Below are positions 1 through 12,043 of a stretch of DNA of 64,000 bases, one piece after another. The notes beneath the pieces are model-generated. The model was not told the DNA's origin, ran no database searches, and saw only the letters and a list, made by a program, of their open reading frames with translations. The stretch is from positions 1 through 64,000 of the forward strand of contig MZNV01003013.1 of the NCBI GenBank assembly GCA_002081555.1, read 5' to 3'. The first letter of the stretch is position 1. Every line of letters starts with the position of its first letter. This DNA is from Protostelium mycophagum. Its lineage: Eukaryota; Evosea; Variosea; Protosteliida; Protosteliaceae. The position numbers and the translations under genes are program-made.

Positions 1-185
1 GTTTAAAATAGTTTGTCAAACAACACAATGACTTGGCTCAAGAGGGGGATGCATGTCTGTGAGAATAACAGTGTTGCAGTCTTCAGTGGCACAAAAAGTT
101 ATTACAAAGATAAGAATTCACATCAGATGGCAAAAATTGCAGAAAAATTGAGCAGGAAGAAATATAGAAATAAAAAATAAATCAC

Positions 186-430
186 AGTCACTAACCTCTT
201 CTCCTTTTTCTTTTCTGTCATCTTGTTCTGACAGCAATCCTACCAGGACTTTAACCTGGGCATTTAGGCCAGCCAGCAATTCCTGCCATTCTAATCCTGT
301 CTACAACGCAACAACTCTTTATAAAACCTCAGTCTGTCTGAAGAGACAGAGTTGAGGCCACAGTAGCGTTTTGATTTCTTTATTTCTTAACTGCTCCTGC
401 ATTCCGCTCATGCCGTCTCTGAGCTTGAGA
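186..430 (-). CDS. possible exons of an unidentified coiled-coil gene, 3' end beyond the window
   Basis: Two open stretches on the minus strand read like protein. One (about 296-186) encodes a helical, Lys/Glu-rich segment containing EWQELLAGLNAQVKVLVGLL. It is preceded by a CGTTGTAG acceptor, the intron end seen in many genes here, and followed by a GTTAGT donor. The other (about 430-325) contains RDGMSGMQEQLRNKE. Together they suggest exons of a coiled-coil protein running off the left edge. I do not recognise a family, cannot place a start codon, and the join between them is not certain. Confidence 0.3.
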
Positions 431-989
431 CAACAATAGAAGGTGAGAAATTGTTATTAGATTTATGATTAAGATTTATAGAGGTTGTTTTATTATTTTT
501 GTCTTCAGTATTCATAATGGTTAGATGGTGCACATTGGTGTGGTGTTCACTTATCTTTCTCTTGCTTTATGGAAAGGTGTTATATTGATTTCCCTGTGTG
601 AATTTTGTCTCAGTGTCCCTCTGAAGGGTTCCAATCTTGGCTCCTCCTGTCCCCAGGGACATGATATTAAGGAGTGTCATTTTTTAGCAGTTATCAAAAG
701 AGTGCACAGACCCAACTTAAAATTTAACACCTGCATAATAAAACTAACTCATAAAATATTTTAACAAATCACATCATTACACCCTAATGCTCACTCTCCT
801 GAAGGTTGATTGAAGTTTTGCATAATTGATGGCACAAGTTACTTACATATCCATGGCCTATTTCTCACTGGCAGGAAAGTAATCTGGGGGAACTTGTTGA
901 ATAGAAACTTTGCTGTGTTACTTATAGAAAAAGCAACACAATTATGTTTATAATTCATCATTTTATTTCACATGAATCATTTGAGTTTA
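431..989. other. no gene recognised
   Basis: A short open frame lies on the plus strand at 525-764 but has no recognisable domain and no clean splice context. The stretch is AT-rich and downstream of the LRR/beta-helix gene stop at 990, so part of it should be that gene's 3' UTR and terminator. Nothing else can be supported. Confidence 0.4.
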
Positions 990-3900
990 TTACAGAGCCA
1001 TGTTATCTATATAGCCTGTATTATTGTTCAGAAAGCTATTGAATTCTGAATTGCTGATGATTGTAGATGCTGGTTTTGTTGTTCCAAGTATACATGTTGT
1101 GTTGTCTGTAAATTGTTTGCTTGTGAATGTTGTATTATAGATCGATACAAAGGATGTATTTGACAGCAGCCCTTGCTGGTAGTTGTTTGTGATTTGAGAA
1201 TTTGTAAAAGTGATTGTTGGTATAGATGCTTGGAATAGTGACCCTGCCAATAGTGTCAGTCTGCTATGTCAGTGATATTTGTCACCTGCTGATGCATTGT
1301 TATTTTCTATAATCAGATATTGGTATGTGTTGTCTGTTGTGAATGTGAGAAAGATAGTGCCTGAACTCTGGCAATTCAGAACTGTAAGGTGGGATGCTTG
1401 TATACCACTTTGGAACAGGAAAATGCCTGTGATGATTCAGAGATGTGAAGCGTATCTTTTGCTCTCACTGTTTGTTGCATTTGAATCGCTAACAGTGACA
1501 CCACTCATAAATGCCATTTTGGTGCTGTTAATATAAAAGGCTCCTGCGAATGATAAATGAGAGGCTTTGTGCATAGAGCAAGAGATCACCTCCATCTGTG
1601 GCTGAGGAGTTATGAAACTCTGAGTTAAGAATGGTAGTTGAAGCGGTGGAATAGATGAATCCACCAGATCCTGATGATACGTATGAGTTGTAGACCGTCA
1701 TATTGACTAATGTCGACGCTCCTTGCACATACAGAAACCCCCCTTGCTTTCGAGTACTTGTATCCATCGATACTATATTATTGAGTGTTATTGATCCATT
1801 GGCCTGACGTTCATCAATTTCATGTCTGTCGCAATCATTGATGACATTACCGCAATGCAACCGCCATAAGATCCGCTGGAGCTTTGCATTGATATGAAAT
1901 CAGATATCACCAGCGATATCCCTGAATTTGAGCTAATCACTCCCCCTACAACGCGTCAGTTATGTTTTGTGAGATCCAAATTTACCGGCGTAATCAGCGT
2001 GAGAATTAATGAAGGTGTTAGAGTATACGCTGGCGGTGGCTGGTCTTGAAGAGCAACGTCCGTCTAAATAGATGGCCCCTCCTTGAAAAGCATGGCTATT
2101 GTTGAACTGGCTGTGTCTTATCTTGATGTCGAGAGGAGCGCAATTAATAGGCGCTGAGACGAGGATGACGCCTCCGCTTCCAAGGGTTGGGAATGTATGG
2201 TTTGTGAATGTGCAGTTGTCGATGATGATCAATCCTTCAATATAGATCATGGATATGGCGCCTTGATTGTGATCAGATGAAATTTGATACAGATCTAGTT
2301 ACCCCCAGCGAAGCTGCTGCTGGCGTAATTCGAGTCAAATTGAGAATTGTTGATTTGAATTATTGAAGGAATCCCAAGCAAACCGCTTCCCAGGACCGCC
2401 GCTGTCGATCTCAGATGAATGATAGATGAAATAGATCTCCATACTTACCACCGCTATAGCTCTCTGCGGTATTATTTTGAAAGAAACACTGATTGATGGT
2501 TGTGTTTGTTGCCAAGACAGTAATTCCGGCACCGGCAGCTTTCTCCTTTCAGTTTTGATCTATTCGTTTCTACAAACCTGCTGTATTTCCCTGGAAAAGA
2601 GAGGATGTGACGCTCAAAAGAGCACATTTTATTGCCAAAAGGCTTGCCATTTGATTATTTGTAAAGGAGCTGTTATATACTGATATAGTGCCGACGAAAC
2701 TGGTGTCAACTACACCGTTTGTATTTTCATCGTAAAACATTGTGACTTACGCATTTGAACTGCTTGACTCGAGATAAATTGGCTATTGTGGATGGAGAGG
2801 GATGCGAAAGTGTTTACCATAACGATCACTGTGGCATTGGCACCTTCAAAATTCAGTTTATTATTATCATATAAACACTCACTCGAAACATTATTGACAA
2901 AAGTACTATTGTAGATCGACAGAGAGAGCGTCTTCAAGTTTCCAAAGATACTGCTTCCCATAATCGCATTATTCTGTTTAAATGTGGATCCGTACACCGA
3001 TACTGTCATATTGCAAGAGAGCGGAGCGTTCTCATCTATTCCCATCAGTGAATGTCTTCGCATATAATCTAATGTTGCTCACTCAGCACGATGGGACCAT
3101 AACTTCCGTTGTTGTTGGTGAAACCCGAATTCCTTATGTACAGGCTTCCCGTCGTGATTTTTGGGTAGATACCGGGGTATAAATCGGAATTGCAATTGAC
3201 GATGGCAGTTGAGTCGATGATCATCTGGGCGTATATGTTGTTCTCCACAAAAGTGATGGCACCCATCTGTTGTGATCCGAAGATCGACACATCTGAGAAG
3301 ATGGAGTTGGAGATTGTGATGGGATTGGCCGCCAAGAAATACTCGATATCCAACACTCGAAAAATCAGTGGGATTTGATTACTGAAAGACTCACTCGACT
3401 TGGAGAAGATGCAGGAATCGATCGTGATGGTTCCATTGTTGACTACTGTTGCGCGCGAAAATGTTACGAGACTGTTCACAAAGATATTTCCGGCGAGGAG
3501 GCGGCTGCCTCCAGCACAATATGTCTCCATCAAACGGGTGTTCTCAAAGTGTGAGTTGGTTATCGAAAGGTCATTCAGAGAGGTTTTGTTTATGAGGATC
3601 CCATCTACAACCAGTCATGTTAATATCTCGAAATATATATTATTTATACTCACAAATAAAGTTGTTATTCATCATTTCTATCTGTGTCAATAGGACGCTT
3701 CCCATTGATGCGAAGAGTATAACGGTGGGCGTGGGTAGAGCATTCGACCCGTTGACAAAGTTTGCTCCGTTTACAACGAGACTGTACGTGTTGGATACCC
3801 AAATCACGCTTGGAAAAGTATAGGTGCTCACAAATGAGATGAAGTTGAGGAGCCCTGAGGTATTCACTTGATTCCAAGCGCTGATCACAAAGAAGGAGTT

Positions 3901-6192
3901 GGACACAAAAATCGCACCTGTGGATCTCAGTCATCATTTGGATGTGCCGCCTACCATCAAAGTTCAGTGTCAAATTACAACGGTTGGCGGAAATCAGGTA
4001 GACTTGAGCGTTGTAGATACCGGGTAAGAAATTAATAGTCACAAAAAGGGCCCGACTGGATGCCTCCATCACACCTGGTCGAGTTATAAAAGGGTAAAGA
4101 CTCCATCCAATCTACCTCTACTTGTGAAGTTGCTGCTATTCACATAGATAATCGCAGAAATCGTTTGATTATAGCATTGTGTCACACCAGCAGCCCTGAC
4201 ACTCGCTGTCATCTGGTTGCAGAAGAAATTGTTGTTGGAAAGGTACAACCATGGCGGTATAGTCTGCATATAACTCCCTTTCTTTGTCATCTTCAGTAAT
4301 TGAAGAGGCTCACCTCTTATGCACCCGTTGCTCAAATTGAAACGGGTGAGGCTGGATGGTAGTGTTGCTGGAATAAAACCGCTGAAACAGCCCCCACTGA
4401 GGTCGATAGTGAAGATGGAATTCCATCCTGATAAATTCGGAAACTCACCGTACAATTGATTATTGGGAATCTACAATAGTCACGTTTAGCCGAGAAAAAA
4501 ACTCACCAGGATTGCGTAAATGGAATTGGCAGCAGCTTGACTGACATTCAACATCCCATAGACAGTGTTTCCCGTCAGGTCAACTGTAATCCATCAATAC
4601 ATCTTTAGCAAAATCAAACACTTGCCTAAAAATAATCGGGGTGACACCAGAGGGCTCAGGTATCCTACCAAGTTGTTTCCCGACAGTATAATCCCATGAA
4701 CACCTGGGAATGACAGGTCTGGCAGTGTTCCTGTCAACCCGAGATTTTGCATCTCGATACGATTCAAATTAGGAAGAGCCTGCGGACCAAAACAACTCGG
4801 TAAGACTCCGGACACCCCTGAATTACTCCTGATCTTGTCACCTCTGTTGTGTGATCAATACACTCACATGAGCAATATATAGAGTCCCGTGTTGTTGCAG
4901 AGTCCTGCTGGGAAGGGTCCACTGAGTGGAACATTGGTGATGTCAACTGGCAGCATATGTAAGTTGAATCATTCAAGAAAGATACTTACGGACAGTGAGG
5001 GATGTAGTATTCACTTGAAGTGTTCCGGTGATCCTGGTGCCGGCGAGAACAAAGTTGTTCATGCTTTTCCAAAATATACCCGGAATGGTTCCAGTCAAAT
5101 TTAGATTGCCCAAGTTGAGCAAAAAGAGCTGAGGTAGATGCTGAGCGTCAAGACACGAAGGCAAACTGCCATTTATAGAAGTGCCCGTGCTGCAAAATAT
5201 GTGTCAATAGGTGGCATATCGAGACTGGTAGAATTTCTTACAGACTGATCAATCGTAGATTAGAAAGTTGGCATATGGAGTCGGGAATTGGTCCAGTTAT
5301 ATCTTTTGTATTTCAGAAATAAATTCCACTCAATTTACTGGCTTTGTAACACGAATAAATCAACGATTATTTTTGTCTCACTGGGCATGTAACTGAGATC
5401 CAGAAAGACAAGTGCGGTCATGTTCCCGATGCACGAGGGAATTTGCCCGTAGAAAAATAGATTTCCCATATTCACTGCTTGGAGATTCTGCAAGCTACAC
5501 CAAGAAGGGTAAAAATTGGTGGGGGAGAACTTGTTGTTGGAGAGGTCAAATAGGGTGGCCTGTCTTCATAAATAAAGAAAACCATCTTGAAATGTCCATG
5601 ATGTTGGAGAGACAGCGGATGACTCGCCTGTGTGAAGTTATTGAAGCACTCAGGGATGACGCCTGTGAATCGGTTTCCAGCAAGATTGACACTCTTCAGA
5701 GGGAGCTGACAGAATGCAGGCGGGATCGGTCCTGACATTCGGCTGAAGGCGACATCGAAGTTGGAACATTGCGACAGCTTATTGATGTCGGAGGGAATCG
5801 CGCCAGAGATTTGATTGCTTGGCGCATAAAATCTCTGTAGATGTCAGAATCGAGGTCCATTTGCAGATCATACTTGAAGGATGGTCAAGTTGGTGAAACT
5901 GGGCTGAAATGTCCCCGTCAGATTACAACTTGGGACGTTCATAACGAGTGATGTCACCGGAAGACCACCGCATACAATCCCCGCCCAGTTGCAATAGGAG
6001 GTGGATAAATCCCATTGGCATTGTGGAAACCAATATTGACCTGCAATCGTTCAGAATAATCATATGTAGACATCAAAATGACCTCCAAAACCATAATAGA
6101 AATCGATGAGGGCGGATCTGAAAGCTGGAACATCTTGAGACACTGAACTACCAACACAATACAATAGGACGAGGCTCATGAAGAGCCTCATG
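990..6192 (-). CDS. secreted LRR plus POMP-like beta-helix protein, copy 1
   Basis: The predicted protein is secreted or surface-anchored and very large (my estimate is 1,400-1,500 residues over about 20 exons). The start MRLFMSLVLLYCVGSSVSQ is a signal peptide. It is followed by DVPAFRSALIDFYYGFGG and a Cys/Trp-rich cap like the plant LRRNT_2 N-cap. Plant-type leucine-rich repeats follow (e.g. GNLNLTGTIPGIFW, FNLSNGCIRG), roughly 4100-6000. From about 4070 down to 990 the sequence becomes a right-handed beta-helix made of the GGA(I/V/L) and FxxN motifs of polymorphic outer-membrane-protein repeats (e.g. QGGAIYLDG, FINS, FHNS, GGFIYSTA). No transmembrane segment is visible near the C-terminus. 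The gene is a paralogue of 22563-27714 with the same domain order and very similar intron positions. Adhesion or recognition of prey or matrix is a plausible role; that is inference. Internal exon joins were not all checked. Confidence 0.75.
3216..3357. repeat. near-identical tract shared with the paralogue at 24778-24919
   Basis: About 142 bases in the beta-helix part of this gene differ from 24778-24919 at only about four positions by eye. Surrounding exons and especially introns of the two paralogues are far more diverged. The tract encodes the segment around NPITISNSIFSDVSIFGSQQ. This looks like recent gene conversion, or very strong constraint. Confidence 0.7.
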
Positions 6193-6776
6193 TTGGTGGT
6201 TTGTCGTGAGAAGTCAAAAATGTCCCCACCGCTCAAAAGGTCAGCTTTTAATACCATTTTTATACTCCAGCACGGCAATCAATGTCAGCCTCGAAAGGTC
6301 GGGTCAGCCTTTTTCAGGAAACAACCCGTGGTTCCATCTTCAGGCGTGCCTTGTTGCTATAGCAGAATAGTTCGTATATCTGCAAATACAGACGACCAGT
6401 ATTACTCGTTGTAAACAATATATATACTTTTGGTGGCTTTGGCCAAAGCGGATAAAATGCGCTTTTTTAGCAATTAAAGTGAAACCTTTTCTAGCTGGCC
6501 AGTGCAATATGCTCAAGAAATTCAGTACTACCAGAATCGTGAGGGATGGAAGACGACCGTGAAATTACCGTAAGACACGGTCTGAAATTCTGAAACCAAC
6601 TGTACAAATTATTGAATCAGAGCCTTCTTGTCAGGACAAAACGAACCTCTTGTATAACTATGTCGCCGCTTGGCTGGTGAAATATTTCAAAACTCTGAAT
6701 CGAGGAGCTTGCTCATTCATTTGTTGTTGATGGGAAAAAAAACATTTACGTTTTCCAAGAATTTGTGCATTGTTTG
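6193..6776. promoter_or_regulatory. divergent intergenic region between LRR gene 1 and TDP1
   Basis: This stretch separates two start codons facing away from each other (6192 minus, 6777 plus), so it should hold both promoters and 5' UTRs. It has AT-rich patches (around 6410-6430) but I can name no specific element. No coding signal is convincing. Confidence 0.4.
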
Positions 6777-9536
6777 ATGATGAACACGGACGCCTTGAGC
6801 AGACAAGAGCAAGAAGAAGCTGATTTCCAATTGGCGATATTATTATCTCAGGATGAGTACTCAGAGGCCAAAAAGAGATTGACAACCGAAGAAGTCGAAA
6901 CATCACAGGTTCCCACAAAAAGATCGAAGGTGATGTGATCGCATGGACAAACCTCTGATTGGTTTAGATCAATGGGAGAGTTTTGTATCATTTCAACCGG
7001 ATTCCTGGAATCAGCAAAGAGGGAAATGAACACACTATCACTCTGAAAGACATATTCGATGTGAGGTTTGTTTAAATCTCAATCATTTTAAATTCTTGCA
7101 GACGGAGACAGAGATCGTGTCCATCGTATTGACCACTTACACTCTTGATTTCGACGTGAGCACATCATCAATTGAAACATCTGAAAAGGCTCATATTCCT
7201 GCAGTGGATACTCGATGAGCTGCCGATACTTCAAGTCATTCCAACAAACATTGTGCACGGAGACTCATCACAAAAAGTATATATCTAAAATTGATCATCA
7301 TGACTCAAATCTGTCTCGACATCAGATTGAAAATGTGATCCTATCAAACTCATTTGAATTTAATCAGCCCGAAAAAAAAGGCACCATCACTTTGCATTGC
7401 CCGCCCCTTCCTTTGAGTTACGGAACGAACCACGGTAAAATCTTCCTGTTATTTCAGAAGGAGCAGGTATGTCTACAACGTGATTTTAATTTCCAAATAT
7501 TAAATATAAAATATAAAATCAGGTGAGAGTTGTAGTTTCGACTGGGAACCTGGCGCCTGCAGATTATCGCCGCAAAACACAGGTTTTTATATTATAAATA
7601 ATATAATATATATTATTATTTGAAATAAATTTTATTCGATTTTTAATATTCTCAGGGGATTTGGATGCAAGATTTTCCGCTGAAGGGCGAAAATTCGCCG
7701 AAAAGTTGTGAATTTGAGGACACCCTGTGTGATTACGTCATCAGAATCAAGTTGGAGACACACTCGAAAAATCTCAGAAAATTCGATTTCTCTGGGACGA
7801 AGGCGATTCTCTTGACCTCTGTACCAGGTGACTTTTCCATGAAATTTCGGGGGAAATCCACGCAATCCCGTATTTTCTTTCTCAAAAAACCAAGAAAAGA
7901 AAGAGAAAATTCAGAGAAAATTCGCAGAAAACTCAAGGAAATTTCAGGGTATCACACGGGGGCAAACATGGAGAAGTACGGGCATCTCCGATTGAGGAAG
8001 TTCCTCTCTTCGGAGAATTTTACGGAAGATTTCTCCTCACCACGTCACTTCTGTCAAGTATGACGTCATAGATCTCGTACAGAGGGGTCTGATGATATCA
8101 TAGTTCTCCAGCTTTGGAAGTCTGAGTGCTGATTGGTTATTCGGTGAGTTCAGGAACAGCTTGTGGCCGAAGAATCCCCAGAGGACCACTGTTCCTGGAA
8201 CAAAAAAAGGCGGGAAAAAAGTGGAGTCCGCCTCAGATGTACATTTGGTCTGGCCGACCGCTGAGTTTGTCGTACGTGAGATTTGCAAATTAAATTTCTG
8301 AAACGCGCAGCGCAATGCCAACGGTAAGATTTCAAATCTCGACGATCTACAACGCTGTAGATGGTTATATCTCTGGGGGTGGTCTGTGCTTCCCTTTTAG
8401 TAACAACAAGCCGTTCTTGTCACAAAATCAAGTGATGTACCAGTACACACCCGTTAGAGGGCGGGAGAGGGTGGTGCCACACATCAAGACATTTGCTTCT
8501 CTTTCCAAAGACTATTCGAAGATGGCTTATTCGGTGATTCTTTATTTCATTTGGCCGATGACGCTGACACTCACAGATACTGACGTCGTGTAATTTGTCT
8601 AAAGCGGTGAGTTTTTGTTGCAGTTGTGTTAAACCGTGAAAGAGACGGTGAGGTCAGGTATTACAGTTTGTCTGCGGCTTTGCCGCAGTGGTCATCTGAG
8701 AAATATATTTTGTTTTCAGTGCTCATCTAAAAATAGGCTTGGGGAAACTTCCAGAAAAATGACACACAATTCATGATTAGAAATTTCGAAGTCGGAGTTT
8801 TATTTATACCCTCACGCTATGGTGTGGCCCATTTTGTCCCCGAAGGAGCCGAGGGAAGTGATGACGTCATCAGTCCACTGCCTTATACTATGCCACCCCC
8901 CATCTACAACGAGTCACACCAACCATGTGAGGATTGTAAATCTTTGAGATTCTGCACGGTTAAAACCGCCAAAAAACTCTTCTGTTACCTCGCCGTTGCT
9001 ATGCAACCCACACCGTTACACTCCCGTGCGTTTCCTTTGCACGGGAGTGTTTCCACACATACAGCGGCTCTGCTGTATATAGGCTCTGCTGTATATATTG
9101 GCTGCTGTATATATTGGCTGCTGTATCTTCACGGTGAAAAGGTAACAGAGCGTAAAAACCCACTATGGGATCTCCTGGGAATGGATCATGTGTCAGGTTT
9201 TACGTAACAAAATGGAAATGCGGCGATTTTTTCACTTGCAGAAATGCCATCCTGGCGCTCGCCGCTGTCCTCTATGGAAGAGGGTGCACGTGACTTACGC
9301 AATTGCCCGCTCAGGGAATCCAAACAACACTTGGTACAAGACCCTCTTGTCTGAAAATTGAAGCGTCGCACCTCTTTATCTTTCTGTTGTGTTGTTGGAG
9401 AGTGAATCTTGCAGGGATGTGGGATGTGCCACAGCCGATACCTGATTGCAGTGGAGAGACTTACTTGATGGACCAGTTCGCAGCCGCTCAAAGGCAAGCG
9501 CGCGACAGCGGCAGAACGAAAGATAAAAAGGGATGA
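6777..9536 (+). CDS. TDP1: tyrosyl-DNA phosphodiesterase 1 with N-terminal UIM
   Basis: The enzyme hydrolyses 3'-phosphotyrosyl bonds left by stalled topoisomerase I. I model 14 exons: 6777-6929, 6968-7060, 7102-7155, 7205-7276, 7326-7466, 7523-7582, 7656-7827, 7948-8057, 8104-8271, 8311-8323, 8361-8533, 8577-8606, 8737-8926, 9415-9536. All phases agree, giving 516 residues (human TDP1 608). Both HKN half-sites are intact: TNHGKIF with STGNL, and PHIKTF with TSCNLSKAAWG. Other family marks are DFDWILDELP, SVPGYHTGANMEKYGHLRL and the C-terminal PWMWDVPQP. The N-terminus carries a ubiquitin-interacting motif, EEADFQLAILLSQ (residues 13-25), not present in the human enzyme. Exon 10 is only 13 nt. 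The last intron (8927-9414) holds a hairpin and tandem repeats. Either Met of the initial MM could be the start. Confidence 0.93.
8672..8688. repeat. intronic hairpin CTGCGGC-TTT-GCCGCAG
   Basis: A perfect 7-bp stem with a TTT loop inside intron 12 of the TDP1 gene. Near-identical hairpins occur at 35713-35729 and 42395-42407, with variants near 34728 and 46471, mostly in introns of other genes. Confidence 0.8.
9018..9050. repeat. perfect 12-bp inverted repeat
   Basis: ACACTCCCGTGC (9018-9029) and its exact reverse complement (9039-9050) flank a 9-base spacer in the last TDP1 intron. The RNA would form a strong hairpin just upstream of a tandem repeat. Confidence 0.85.
9065..9130. repeat. 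short tandem repeat, unit about 16-18 bases
   Basis: Four degenerate units of the type GGCTCTGCTGTATATA lie head to tail in the last TDP1 intron. The final unit degrades into GGCTGCTGTATCTTC. This looks like a minisatellite. Confidence 0.8.
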
Positions 9537-9732
9537 TTTTTATTCACAATAAGAATGTCGCACCTTGCCGTGCAGTTCAGACCACACGATACAGAGGCTG
9601 AAGGTCTAAATGTGGGATCATATGGTGCATGACATCCCAGAAATTACGTTCACCTTCAACACACGAAATCTCATGATGTTTCAGAAATGATGATCAAAAC
9701 GAGAAGATCACGCACAAGTACGTCACGTGAAC

Positions 9733-11200
9733 ATGTCTGAATCAAAGCCAATGACCAAATTTCCAACGGGAGAGGACATCCCTGGCCAGAGCCAGAAAGT
9801 CCAGCCAGGTAAGATTGATCTCCATTAGTGGTTCGTGATGAAAGTGAAGGTCTTGAATCTGAGATGAAACCGAGACCTGTGGTGTCCGCTTTAGAGACGG
9901 TGGGTCCAAACGGTGAGCTCGCACTATATGAATATAAAGGTGCAGACAAGCTGAAGGGAAAGAAGTCCTTGATCACTGGTGGAGAGTATGTCATTTTTAA
10001 GAAGACAAATCCATCTCATACTCACTTCGTTCACAGCTCTGGAATCGGTCGATCTGTCGCTGTGATGTTTGCCCGCGAAGGTCTGTTTCCCACGCTCTTC
10101 TCAATTCAAATTTCAAAATGTGACCGTTACAGGTGCCGACGTCGCGTTCACTTACGTGAAGGGGATAGAAGAGTCTGACGCCACCGAAACTCAACAGTTA
10201 CTCATCAAAGAGGGCATCAAAGTGAGTGGACATTTTACATCTATCAATCTTGGCCTCCAAACAATATTTCCCACTTTTCAAAATTCAAATTTTGAATTTT
10301 GAATCGAAAATAACGGTCAAAGGTCGCGGCTATACCCGTGGACTATGACAAATTCGGTCACGAATCTTGCTGCAAACAGATTGTAGACGAAGCAGTGAAG
10401 GCCCTGGGAGGACTCGATATCCTCGTGAATAACGCTGGAGAAGTCAGTGAAATTTCGTGGAAATTCATATGAAATTGACAATCCCCAGCAACACTTTTGC
10501 AAGGATATCACGGAGATTGATGAGAAGCAAGTTGAAAGGACATTCCGCAGCAACATCCTCTCCATGATCATGATCACAAAACACGCAGTCCCCCATCTAA
10601 AGAAGGTCATCACTCGTCATCAAAACATCACTCCTTAGAACATGCAGGGCTCCTCCATCATCAACACCACGAGTGTCACCGCTTATAAAGGCTCAGCCGG
10701 GTTGATTGACTACAGCAGCACCAAGGGTGCAATAGTCTCATTCACCAGAGCACTGTCATCACAATTGGCTCCAAAAGGCATAAGAGTCAACGGTGATCAT
10801 TTTTGAAAATATTTCTCATGAACATATTTTTATTCGCGGTTCCACTTATTTTATTGTGAAATTTCCAGAAATTTTCAAAGAAATATTCAAAGAAAAAATT
10901 TTCGAGGAAAAGATATTTTTTTCTGAGAAATTTCATCAATATTTCAGCCGTTGCTCCCGGCCCGATTTGGACAGCATTGCAAGTGTCTTCTAGGCCAGAC
11001 GAAGAGGTCAGTAATATCCCCCCCCCCCCTCTTCTGACTCGTTGTAGATCGAGGGATACGGCGACGGAAAGTGTCCCTTGGGAAGGGTGGGTCAGCCGAG
11101 CGAGTGCGGGACTTCCTTTGTATTTCTGGCTTCTGCTGACGGCTCCTTCTTTACGGGGCAAGTCCTACACCCTAACGGGGGATACTATATGGCCACTTGA
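9733..11200 (+). CDS. short-chain dehydrogenase/reductase (YhdF/YhxC type)
   Basis: NAD(P)-dependent oxidoreductase with a Rossmann fold; the substrate cannot be told. Nine exons: 9733-9808, 9829-9985, 10037-10080, 10133-10221, 10323-10442, 10489-10605, 10639-10792, 10948-11006, 11048-11200. Phases agree and give 322 residues. The cofactor motif is GGDSGIGRS, followed by DILVNNAGE, the catalytic Ser in INTTSVTAY and the YxxxK motif DYSSTKG. The start ESEMKPRP...YKGADKLKGKK and the end FFTGQVLHPNGGYY match the approximately 300-residue family best known from bacteria and fungi. Intron 1 (9809-9828) would be only 20 nt, which is unusually short. The ATG at 9733 is the only one that gives an open N-terminal exon. 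Intron 8 ends in CGTTGTAG. Confidence 0.92.
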
Positions 11201-12043
11201 AATAAATGTCTTAAGACCTGGAGGATTTATTCTTTCTTTGCAGTTGAGCCAGCACCAGGTGTCTCATGACCAGCCGACAAGTACTCTGAAAAGCCAACCT
11301 GAGGAATTAATTATTTCTGAGAAGAAAATAATAAACACACCAAAAATAATTTTTAATTCTTTTACTTGGGTCCATCATTCGAGATCTAAACCACAACTCA
11401 AGTGATGTGGATGTCCATTCATGACCGCTTGGGTGATCAACATGATGTTGAACCTACATCTCCGCACTCTGCCTGCTTTTCAGTGATTGGGGAAGATGAC
11501 GTTGCCAAGCTCATTAAGAGAGGTGAGCAGGTGTAGAATGTGTGGCTTGGGACAGTCGTGCGCTGTATTTATTGTCTTATTTACAATTTAAATGTCATGT
11601 CATATCAGCATTGGTATTGATAGTGCCAATTTTAATTTGGTTTATTTATCAACAGTGGTACCTGCAGAACCCTGCAATATTTAGTTACAAGGACATTAAC
11701 ATTTAAAAATCCCATTCTATTCCACAGGAAAGAGATGTTCGCTCTGATCTCGTTGTAGATCCACATAAAACAATTTGAAAGCACAATGTTATATGTCATA
11801 TACTTGTTGCGCAGAAATTCATTATATCTAAAAGAACCTTTTCAGGGAAGATTTATTTTTGGGATGAGATCTCTTATGGTCGTCGGGTGTGATGTTCCAA
11901 GATCATTTGGCCAATCTCGGGTTCAGAAATAGAATAAGCAAACTGGGAGAGGTCTTCCCACCAGGGACACCTTCGGCCGTCAATGATGTCCATGCAGAAA
12001 TATGATCTGGTACAACTTGGAAAAATACAACCGAATTTCTGAA
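11201..12043. other. intergenic stretch with weak short ORFs
   Basis: It lies between two convergent genes. Short open frames read like protein without a recognisable family: plus strand 11405-11536 (contains SIHDRLGDQHDVEPTSPHSA) and 11892-12005 (contains LGFRNRISKLGEVFPPGTPS), and a minus-strand frame opposite the latter. They may be exons of a small plus-strand gene or remnants. None has enough support for a model. Confidence 0.3.

Noticed and set aside
11021-11035. A run of about a dozen C residues as a possible telomeric or regulatory tract
   Set aside because: It is a single homopolymer just before the acceptor of an SDR intron and probably serves as its pyrimidine tract.
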